Below, piece by piece: positions 57,385-64,000 of a stretch of DNA of 64,000 nt (position 1 is its first letter; every line of letters starts with the position of its first letter). The notes under the pieces were generated by a model. That model searched no databases, was not told the DNA's origin, and worked only from the letters and a program-made list of their open reading frames with translations. Source of the stretch: Rhodomicrobium udaipurense JA643. GTDB lineage: Bacteria; Pseudomonadota; Alphaproteobacteria; Rhizobiales; Rhodomicrobiaceae. The position numbers were made by a program, and so were the translations under genes. The stretch is taken from contig NZ_JFZJ01000004.1 of assembly GCF_000636015.1 (NCBI RefSeq), positions 1-64,000 of the forward strand, read 5' to 3'.

Positions 57385-59349
57385 TTAGCTGACGAGGCTC
57401 GGCAGGAACATCGCGATCTGCGGGAAGAAACAGATCAGGACGACGCCGACGAACATCAGGAACACGAAGGGAAGTGCGCCCCACATGACCGTCGAGAGCG
57501 GAATATCGGGCGCGATGTTCTTGATGACGAACAGGTTGAGACCGACGGGCGGATGAATGAGGCCCATTTCCATGACGATGGTCATAACGACGCCGAACCA
57601 GATCAGATCGAAGCCGGCGGCCCTGAGCGGCGGCAGGATGATCGGGGCTGTCATCAGAATGATCGACACCGGCGGCAGGAAGAAGCCAAGTATCACCACG
57701 AACACCAGGATCGACGACAGCAGCTCCCATCTCGAAAGACCGAGCGACGTCAACCACATCGCTGCGCTTTGCGAAATATGCAGATAGCTCATCACATAGG
57801 AGAACAGGAGGGAGAACCCGATGATGAGCAGGAGCATCGAGCTTTCGCGCATGGTGCCCGTAAGGATCGGCATCAGTCGCTTCGGCCGCCATACGCCGTA
57901 CATCACACCGATGACGAGCAGCGCGAGGATGGCGCCGACGCCCGCGGTTTCCGATGGTGTCGCATAGCCCGCGTAGAGCACGACCATGACGCCCGCCAGG
58001 ATGGTGACGAACGGCATCACCCAAGCGACCATCGTGATCTTCTGGCGCAGCGTGTAATGATCCACATGCAGGATTGCAGCGTTTTGTGCCGCTTCCCCGC
58101 GCTCCACCGCCGCCAGCGCTTGCCGCTTCTCCCGGCTGAACTTCCACGAAGCGTAGCACGCGAAAAGTACGATCAGAAGCAAGCCGGGACCAATGCCCGC
58201 CAGGAACAGCTTGCCGAGCGAAACTTCGGCAGCCACGGCGTAGAGAAGCATGGTTACCGAAGGCGGAAGCAGGATGCCGAGGGTACCGCCCGCTGCGATG
58301 ATACCCGCCGCAAGACCGGGCGAGTAGCCGCGTTTGCGCATCTCCGGGATACCGGCCGACCCGATGGCGGAGCAGGTTGCGGGCGAGGAACCCGCCATGG
58401 CAGCGAAGAGGCCGCAAGCGAGCGTGTTCGCCACGCCGAGACCGCCGGGTACCTTGTGCAGCCACGCGTGCAGAGCGGAGTAGAGGTCTTTGCCTGCGTC
58501 GGACCGGCCGATCGCAGCGCCCTTCAGGATGAACAGCGGGATGGCGAGCAGGATGACGTTAGCAAGTTCCTCATAGACGTTCTGCGCGATGGTATCGACA
58601 GACGCTCGTGGCATGAAAAGGAACATGAAGATCGTCGCAACCACACCCAACGCGAACGCGATGGGGATGCCCGAGAACATGATAAGGAGCGTCGCCGTGC
58701 AGTAGGCGATGCCGATGGTCGCGGGAGAATAGCCCTGAAGCAAAGGCATCACGGGACGCTGCCACAGGACCAGCGCGGCGAATGCGGCAAGGCCCAACAC
58801 GAGCATGACGATCGAGCGCTCGCCTACCTGCAGCGCGAGTTGCAGCGCGAGCACGGCAAAACCGACCGTCATCACGAGATAGGGTATCCAAAGCGGAGCA
58901 CCCCATGACGACTGCGAGATCTGCCCTTCAGCCCAAGCTTCGTGGAAAAGCTCGCCCGCCTTCCACGCTACAAACGCGATGAAAATGAGCGAGACGGTGT
59001 CGATGAACACGTCACGCGCCACTTTCGCGCGGCGAGGCAGGAAAGACGCCAGGATCTCGATGCCGATGTGACCCCGACGCGCCTGAACGGCCGCCGCCGA
59101 CAGGAACACCGCACCGGCAACGAGAAACACCTCCATCTCATCCTGCCAGACCATGCCCTGGCCGGTGAAGTGCGATAGAAGGACGCCAACCGTCAGAACG
59201 CCCGAAGCGACGATGAGAGAGATAGACGCGAGATTGAAGAGAAGATCGACGAACCGGCGAAAGGCACCCCGAAGGATGCTCTCGCCGGAATGATCCAAGT
59301 TCCGGTCATCCGCTAGGATGGCGTCGGAATGCAGTTCGCTGGCCGACAT
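57385..59349 (-). CDS. TRAP transporter, fused DctQ-DctM permease
   Basis: 654-residue inner-membrane protein joining both TRAP permease parts. The N-terminal quarter (about 30-190) is the four-helix DctQ domain, with VWQDEMEVFLVAGAVFLSAA; the rest (about 200-650) is the large DctM domain with about a dozen membrane segments, including GIPIAFALGVV, AGSSPATCSAIGSAGIPEM and IHPPVGLNLFVI. It imports carboxylates by Na+ or H+ symport with DctP. Its ATG shares one base with the dctP stop (TGATG). Fusion of DctQ and DctM occurs in known TRAP systems. Confidence 0.92.
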   Translation of the reverse strand: MSASELHSDAILADDRNLDHSGESILRGAFRRFVDLLFNLASISLIVASGVLTVGVLLSHFTGQGMVWQDEMEVFLVAGAVFLSAAAVQARRGHIGIEILASFLPRRAKVARDVFIDTVSLIFIAFVAWKAGELFHEAWAEGQISQSSWGAPLWIPYLVMTVGFAVLALQLALQVGERSIVMLVLGLAAFAALVLWQRPVMPLLQGYSPATIGIAYCTATLLIMFSGIPIAFALGVVATIFMFLFMPRASVDTIAQNVYEELANVILLAIPLFILKGAAIGRSDAGKDLYSALHAWLHKVPGGLGVANTLACGLFAAMAGSSPATCSAIGSAGIPEMRKRGYSPGLAAGIIAAGGTLGILLPPSVTMLLYAVAAEVSLGKLFLAGIGPGLLLIVLFACYASWKFSREKRQALAAVERGEAAQNAAILHVDHYTLRQKITMVAWVMPFVTILAGVMVVLYAGYATPSETAGVGAILALLVIGVMYGVWRPKRLMPILTGTMRESSMLLLIIGFSLLFSYVMSYLHISQSAAMWLTSLGLSRWELLSSILVFVVILGFFLPPVSIILMTAPIILPPLRAAGFDLIWFGVVMTIVMEMGLIHPPVGLNLFVIKNIAPDIPLSTVMWGALPFVFLMFVGVVLICFFPQIAMFLPSLVS

Positions 59350-60362
59350 CAGGAAACGGCACGCGCGCTGGCAAGGAGTTCAGCGGCTTCGGTGGACTTC
59401 GACGCGAAGTCTTTCCACGCCGTCTCTTCGGCGAGCTTGCTCCACGCCGCAAGTTCTTCCGGCTTGAGGTCGACGACCGTTTTGTTGAGGCCCGCATAAA
59501 GCTTCGCGATCGCTTCGTCGTCCTTCTTCGCCTCGACCGTGCCAAACCATTCCATTTCCTGACCGACATCGAGAATGATCTTCTGCTGGTCGGCAGGCAA
59601 CGAGTCGAAGATGTCCTTCGACATCAAGAGCGGCTCGCACATGAACCAGATGGCGCCCGTGCGGGCCGTCGTGATGGAGTTGCAGAGTTCTTCAACCCGG
59701 AAGGAGATAAGGCTCGTCGAAGAGGTCAGAGCGGCGTCGAGCGCGCCCGTCTGCATGCCAAGATAGATTTCATTGGACGGCATGGTCGAAACCTGCGCGC
59801 CCGCCGCAGTCAGCATGAGGTCAAACTCGCGGCTACCGCCACGGATTTTCAGGCCCTTCACGTCATCCGGGACGCGAATCGCCTTTTTGAGCGACGCCGC
59901 GCCGCCCGCCTGCCAGACCCAAGTGATAAATTTCACGCCCTTGGATTCTGCGATCTTGGAGAGAGACTGGCCGATCGGCGCATCCTTCCACTTCGCGCCT
60001 TGCTCATAGGACGTGACGAGAAGCGGCATCAGGCCGAGGTTCAGCGCCTGCACCTCGCTGCCGGCATAGGGCAGGGGATAGAGCGAAAAATCGAGCGCGC
60101 CTTTGCGCAGCGCAGAAAACTGCGCGAACGTCTTCATGAGAGACGAGCCGGGATAGATTTCGAACTTCAGCGCGCCGTTCGTGCGCTTCTCGACCTCGGC
60201 GGCGAACCGGCGCACAAGCCGATCGCGGAAATCGCCCTGATCGATCGTGCCGCCTGGGAACTGATGAGAGATCTTCAGCGTGCGGACACCTTGCGCCCGA
60301 AGAAGCCCAGGCGCTGCTATGGAAAGGGCGGCGCCGCCGATGAATGCCCGTCTCGAAATCAT
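59349..60362 (-). CDS. TRAP transporter substrate-binding protein (DctP family)
   Basis: Periplasmic binding protein of 337 residues. The N-terminus has a twin-arginine-like signal (SRRAFIGG, then a hydrophobic stretch) cleaved near AQG. The DctP fold follows with the conserved arginine near GLKIRGGSREFD (about 165-176) that grips the substrate carboxylate. Start ATG 60362 has GGAG six bases upstream. It is co-translated with the fused dctQM gene. The substrate is unknown; proximity to glcDE suggests a 2-hydroxy or keto acid. Confidence 0.9.
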   Translation of the reverse strand: MISRRAFIGGAALSIAAPGLLRAQGVRTLKISHQFPGGTIDQGDFRDRLVRRFAAEVEKRTNGALKFEIYPGSSLMKTFAQFSALRKGALDFSLYPLPYAGSEVQALNLGLMPLLVTSYEQGAKWKDAPIGQSLSKIAESKGVKFITWVWQAGGAASLKKAIRVPDDVKGLKIRGGSREFDLMLTAAGAQVSTMPSNEIYLGMQTGALDAALTSSTSLISFRVEELCNSITTARTGAIWFMCEPLLMSKDIFDSLPADQQKIILDVGQEMEWFGTVEAKKDDEAIAKLYAGLNKTVVDLKPEELAAWSKLAEETAWKDFASKSTEAAELLASARAVS

Positions 60363-61181
60363 GGCGTTCTCCAATTTTTTGTCAGGAGGGGTCGTTCGTG
60401 CGCCTTTCTTATAGCATCCGGCCGTCGCGGGAAGGGAATCATTGCAAGCTTAGACTTTGGTCTAAAGCGTATGCAAAATAGAAATAATTGAACACATTGT
60501 AGTAGAAGTAGCGGCGTTCGTTTGCGTTTTTTGCGCGAGATTGCCGCTGCCTCCTTAAGGCTTGGTCGGCGGCTTGAGCTAGGGTGCGACGTTTGTGCTC
60601 AATGTTAATTAAATATATATTTACGAATGGAATCGGCGAGCGGGTTGGTCTCTAGCGGTCAGCACAATTTCTGACGGAAAACTGATGCAAGGCATTGACT
60701 TGAGCGATGCTCTAGTGAAGCGGCGAGACACAACGGTGGGGCCTCGGGCGGGGCGGGAGCCCGGATTACGTGCTCCGTTGATATTAGCCGCGCGTTGCTG
60801 CGACTTGCCGAGATTGGCAGCTGGAGCAAGCAGCTTCGCCGGATGAAAAGGACGCGGCGTAGAACGCTACACTACCTACCTCATAAACGATCGAAGGGTT
60901 AGCGCAGCCTGAGTTAGTCGCTCGATTGACGAAGATAGGTGTCGTGCTTCGTTCTGTTTTATGGCACCACGCCGCAGCGGACAGGCGCTGCGATCACGAC
61001 GGGAAGACGCTCGCTGAGGATCGGCGCCGCCGGGACTGAGAGAGATCGCGGCGCTAAGTGCCGTCGTCGACCGAGACGATGGCATTTAACGCCATCACGC
61101 GGCGAAGCGCGGCGCGAGACCACGCACGCCATCTGAGCGGCGCGGTGCTGCAAGTCTCGGACGGCCTTGCCAGGGGCCGGA
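60363..61181. other. 819-base region without a gene, between TRAP operon and lysR
   Basis: No open frame here has family features. It holds the TRAP palindrome (60450-60465), an A+T-rich stretch around 60590-60640 and a small hairpin GATGGC-GCCATC at 61078-61096. It could contain an old gene remnant or a small RNA; neither is supported. Confidence 0.5.
60450..60465. promoter_or_regulatory. palindrome TTAGAC-tttg-GTCTAA before the TRAP operon
   Basis: TTAGAC (60450-60455) and GTCTAA (60460-60465) are exact reverse complements with a 4-base spacer, 88-103 bases before the dctP ATG. Size and position suit the operator of a GntR- or IclR-type regulator. Confidence 0.5.
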
Positions 61182-62144
61182 TCAAGCTTCGGCGACGGCC
61201 TGAGCGTTAACGGCGTTGGGCTTTTTTGCAGAGCGTCCGCTCAGTTCCAGTCCTTCGTCCCAATATGGCGACGGCCCATAGATGGACGCGAGAAAATCCA
61301 CGAAAACGCGAAGACGTGTCGGAATATACTGCTTGTCCGGGTAGACGGCATACACGGCGACGCCGGGAGCTTCGCGGTATTGGGGAAGCACGTGGACGAG
61401 CTTTTTCGAAAGCAGCTCCTCGCGAATTTGCCACGTCGCCCGAAGCGCGATGCCACAATTCGTCACGAGCGCCTGATGCACGATCTCGCTCGAATTCGTC
61501 TTGATCTCTCCGGAAAGTTTGAGCGAGACGTCGCCTTCCGGACCCTGCACGCGCCATGTCACGTTGTTTTCGATGAGGATCTTGTGCTTCGCAAGATCGG
61601 CGAGCGTCTTCGGGGTGCCGTGCTCTTTCAGATATTCGGGCGTCGCCACGAACAGCCTGCGGCACGGCGCCAGCTTTTTCGCCACAAGGCTCGAATCGTC
61701 CAGTTCGGAAATGCGGATCGCGACGTCGATGCCTTCGCGCACGATGTCGAGCATCATGTCCGTCGCGATGATCTCGATGCTGAGGTCGGGATACTGCTTG
61801 AGGAACTGGCCAAGATATGGCGCAATATGCAGCCTGCTGAATCCAGTCGGCGCGGTGATCTTGAGCGAGCCGCCCGCGCGCTGGTGGCCGGAGGAGACGA
61901 ACGCTTCCGCTTCCTGCACCGTCGCGAGAATTTGAACGACGCGCTCGTAAAAACCGCGTCCCGTCTCGGTCAATTGAAGCTGCCGGGTGGTACGATGGAA
62001 AAGTCTCGTTCCAAGTCGCGTTTCGAGATGGCTGATGCGCTTGCTAACGACAGCGGGGGAAAGGTCGAGTTCGCGACCGGCGGCTGACATGCTTCCGGCA
62101 GTCACTACTCGAGCAAAAATCTCGAGGTCTGCAATCGAAGTCAC
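61182..62144 (-). CDS. LysR-family transcriptional regulator
   Basis: 320-residue regulator with an N-terminal winged helix-turn-helix (about 1-60: MTSIADLEIFARVVTAGSMS, SPAVVSKRISHLETRLGTRLF) and a C-terminal periplasmic-binding-protein-like effector domain (about 90-300). It belongs to the large LysR branch with HRTTRQLQLTETGRGFYER. The start is GTG with GAGGAGGGG five bases upstream. It diverges from glcD, whose promoter region has suitable dyads, and probably controls glcDE or the TRAP operon. The inducer is unknown. Confidence 0.92.
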   Translation of the reverse strand: MTSIADLEIFARVVTAGSMSAAGRELDLSPAVVSKRISHLETRLGTRLFHRTTRQLQLTETGRGFYERVVQILATVQEAEAFVSSGHQRAGGSLKITAPTGFSRLHIAPYLGQFLKQYPDLSIEIIATDMMLDIVREGIDVAIRISELDDSSLVAKKLAPCRRLFVATPEYLKEHGTPKTLADLAKHKILIENNVTWRVQGPEGDVSLKLSGEIKTNSSEIVHQALVTNCGIALRATWQIREELLSKKLVHVLPQYREAPGVAVYAVYPDKQYIPTRLRVFVDFLASIYGPSPYWDEGLELSGRSAKKPNAVNAQAVAEA

Positions 62145-62164
62145 AAAACCCCTCCTCTGTCACT

Positions 62165-62174
62165 TTGTATACAA
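62165..62174. promoter_or_regulatory. perfect palindrome TTGTATACAA in the lysR-glcD gap
   Basis: A ten-base perfect palindrome 21 bases before the lysR GTG and near the centre of the shared promoter region. It could be part of a LysR binding site (T-N11-A type) or the lysR -10 region. Confidence 0.4.
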
Positions 62175-62183
62175 TCTGGTCTA

Positions 62184-62257
62184 TTTGTTACACACATGGG
62201 ACCGTTATAATTGGCCAGCTTGGGCTCCTGTCAAGCCCTTCAGTGCCGTGTAACAAA
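62184..62257. promoter_or_regulatory. 10-bp inverted repeat with arms 64 bp apart in the lysR-glcD gap
   Basis: TTTGTTACAC (62184-62193) and GTGTAACAAA (62248-62257) are exact reverse complements separated by 54 bases. Centre distance is 64 bp, about six helical turns, suiting a LysR tetramer that bends DNA between two sites. Confidence 0.5.
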
Positions 62258-62355
62258 AGATAATGTTCAATTGCGTAGATAATCCGGCATTGTTGGGAAT
62301 GGTAGTGAGGTTGTGCCCGCATTGACAGGCGGGGTTTGTCCGCAAAGGGTTATTC

Positions 62356-63813
62356 ATGTCCGTCATCATGCCAAAAGAAGATCTGCGCACCTTGAGCAGA
62401 AGGCAAGCGATCATATCGGGGCTGTCCGCAGCCGTCGGTAGCGGCGCGCTCATAAGCGACGAAGCCGGGCTTCGGGCCTTTGAAACGGATGCCCTTACCG
62501 CCTACAGACAGCCGCCGCTAGCGGTCGTCTTGCCAAGATCGACGAGCGAGGTTGTTTCTATCGCAAGGTTTTGCAGCGAGAACTGCGTCAAATTGGTCGC
62601 CCGCGGCGCGGGTACGTCGCTTTCCGGCGGCGCGATACCGACCGGTGACGCAATTGTGATCGGCCTGTCCCGCATGAACCGGGTGCTCGACGTAAACTTT
62701 CTCGACCGCACGGCCACCGTGGAGGCGGGTATCACGAACCTTGCCATCTCCAACGCCGTGGCGCATGCGCGCTTCTTCTATGCGCCGGACCCGTCAAGCC
62801 AGCTTGCATGCACGATCGGCGGCAATATCGCGATGAATTCCGGTGGTGCGCACTGTCTGAAATACGGCGTGACCACCAATAACCTTCTCAAGCTGAAGAT
62901 GGTCCTGATGGACGGCGAGGTGGTCGAACTCGGCGGCGATTTCCTGGACGGCCAGGGCTACGATTTCCTTGGCCTCGCAACCGGCTCCGAAGGGCAGTTC
63001 GGCATCGTGACCGAGGCAACCGTGCGCATCCTACCGCAGTCGGAAGGCGCGCGCCCCATGCTAATCGGCTTCGACTCCGCTGAAGCCGCAGGCAATTGCG
63101 TCGCCGCCATCATCGCCGATGGTCTCATTCCGGTGGCGCTCGAATTCATGGACAAGCCGGCGATCCGCGTCTGCGAAGAGTTCGCGAAAGCGGATTATCC
63201 GCTCGACGTGGAAGCCATGCTGATCGTGGAGGTCGAAGGCTCGCCCGCCGAGATCGAAGACCAGATCGGCCGCGTCGGCGAGATCGCAAGCCGGTTCAAT
63301 CCGAAGACGCTGCGCGTCAGCCAGAGCGACGCACAATCCGCAGCCATCTGGAAAGGCCGCAAGGCCGCCTTTGGAGCGGTCGGGCGCGTCGCAGACTATT
63401 TGTGTATGGACGGCGTCATCCCGCTCGGCAAACTCGCCGAGGTACTGAAGGAGGTGGAAGCCATCGGCAATGGACACGGCCTCAGGGTTGCGAATATCTT
63501 CCACGCCGGCGACGGAAATCTCCACCCGATGATCATGTACAACGCGAATGACGAACACGAAAAAGTGATCGCCGAGCAATGCGGCTCCGACATCCTGAAG
63601 CTCTGCGTTGACGCGGGCGGGTGCCTCACCGGCGAGCATGGCGTCGGCATCGAAAAGCGCGAGCTGATGCGCTATCAGTATTCCGAAGCCGAACTTCTTC
63701 AGCAGATGCGCGTCAAGGCGGCTTTCGATCCCCAATGGCTCCTGAATTACGGCAAGGTCTTCCCGCTCGATCTTCAGGAGCGCTTCGCCGCCGAGGCCCG
63801 CGCACATGCCTGA
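62356..63813 (+). CDS. glcD: glycolate oxidase subunit GlcD (FAD-linked)
   Basis: FAD-binding subunit of the membrane-associated glycolate/2-hydroxyacid oxidase, 485 residues. It has the PCMH-type FAD fold (about 50-230) with VARGAGTSLSGGAIP and PDPSSQLACTIGGNIAMNSGG, and a C-terminal FAD-oxidase domain with FHAGDGNLHPM and TGEHGVGIEK, both close to GlcD. It oxidises glycolate to glyoxylate, passing electrons to the quinone pool. In a CO2-fixing phototroph glycolate arises from Rubisco oxygenation. It overlaps glcE by eight bases and is the first gene of the operon, divergent from lysR. Confidence 0.94.
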   Translation: MSVIMPKEDLRTLSRRQAIISGLSAAVGSGALISDEAGLRAFETDALTAYRQPPLAVVLPRSTSEVVSIARFCSENCVKLVARGAGTSLSGGAIPTGDAIVIGLSRMNRVLDVNFLDRTATVEAGITNLAISNAVAHARFFYAPDPSSQLACTIGGNIAMNSGGAHCLKYGVTTNNLLKLKMVLMDGEVVELGGDFLDGQGYDFLGLATGSEGQFGIVTEATVRILPQSEGARPMLIGFDSAEAAGNCVAAIIADGLIPVALEFMDKPAIRVCEEFAKADYPLDVEAMLIVEVEGSPAEIEDQIGRVGEIASRFNPKTLRVSQSDAQSAAIWKGRKAAFGAVGRVADYLCMDGVIPLGKLAEVLKEVEAIGNGHGLRVANIFHAGDGNLHPMIMYNANDEHEKVIAEQCGSDILKLCVDAGGCLTGEHGVGIEKRELMRYQYSEAELLQQMRVKAAFDPQWLLNYGKVFPLDLQERFAAEARAHA

Positions 63814-64000
63814 CGTAACCATGCCGACAACCGAGGCCGAACTCGCCGATTTCGTCAAGACCGCGCGAGCTTCGAGCACGCCGATCGAAGTGTGCGGCTT
63901 CCGCTCCAAACGCGAGGCCGGGCGTCCGGCAAACTGCGCCGCCCTGGTCTCAACCGCGCGGCTTGGCGGCATAGTCTTCTACGAACCATCGGAACTCGTC
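63806..64000 (+). CDS. glcE: glycolate oxidase subunit GlcE, N-terminal part
   Basis: Only the first 65 residues are in the window. ATG at 63806 overlaps the end of glcD. The sequence (TEAELADFVKTARASSTPIEVCGFRSKR and the following VSTARLGGIVFYEPSEL) matches the short FAD-binding subunit GlcE, which has the PCMH fold without the C-terminal domain. The usual glcF should follow outside the window. Confidence 0.9.
   Translation, partial: MPDVTMPTTEAELADFVKTARASSTPIEVCGFRSKREAGRPANCAALVSTARLGGIVFYEPSELV

Noticed and set aside
57250-58908. 552-codon plus-strand frame rich in His, Asp, Glu and Arg
   Set aside because: Antisense to the TRAP permease, whose membrane segments and motifs are clear.

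Overview
The window is chromosomal DNA from an alphaproteobacterium, most likely a purple non-sulfur member of the Hyphomicrobiales (Rhizobiales). Three things point there: alphaproteobacterial gene neighbourhoods (envC-ctpA-…-rppH-atpHAGDC, ispH-thrB-rnhA, lepB-rnc-era-recO, lolC-lolD), high GC content, and a pucBA pair for the LH2 antenna of anoxygenic photosynthesis, made of genes so short (50 and 79 codons) that they are easy to miss. Rhodomicrobium is my guess for the genus, but the window alone does not prove it. Most of the sequence is core genome. I found no tRNA, rRNA, CRISPR array, insertion sequence or prophage.

Left part (1-11,000): the window opens inside wecB, which follows an nfrB-like glycosyltransferase, together a ManNAc-glycan locus. 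Then come a secreted M15-type peptidase, phosphomannomutase/phosphoglucomutase, the molybdate importer modABC, PEP carboxylase, and a molbindin (mop). Both Mo genes have TATA-rich symmetric sequences upstream. From 11,000 to 24,200: a dual-specificity-type phosphatase, propionyl-CoA synthetase, pucBA, the LolCD lipoprotein exporter, a low-molecular-weight phosphatase, a fructosamine-kinase-like protein, an archaeal/eukaryal-type prolyl-tRNA synthetase, a CBS protein, a geranylgeranyl-reductase-family flavoprotein, UbiE, a second small phosphatase and a lipoprotein.

Middle part (24,200-43,300): a lipid A acyltransferase, a UbiH-family hydroxylase, a large porin behind an unusual array of three repeats, a lipoprotein, ispH-thrB-rnhA, the F1 ATP synthase operon atpHAGDC (unusually long atpG-atpD gap), rppH, a small membrane protein, and envC-ctpA for cell-wall remodelling, then a peroxiredoxin.

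Right part (43,300-64,000): a sensor kinase with a response regulator that carries its own ATPase-like domain, a long dCTP deaminase, a broken OprB-type porin gene, a TPR protein, a DedA protein, lepB-rnc-era-recO, two related outer-membrane barrel proteins, a TRAP transporter (dctP and a fused dctQM), a LysR regulator and the start of glcDE (glycolate/2-hydroxyacid oxidase). TRAP transporter, LysR regulator and glcDE probably form one carboxylate uptake and oxidation module.

The non-coding DNA holds several regular signals: three repeats 63-64 bp apart before the porin, widely spaced 10-bp inverted repeats before an outer-membrane protein gene and between lysR and glcD, a compact palindrome before the TRAP operon, and several clear intrinsic terminators. 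I did not find a wholly new multi-gene system. The best candidates for new biology are the truncated NfrB/WecB locus, the regulatory repeats and the unusual two-component output protein.
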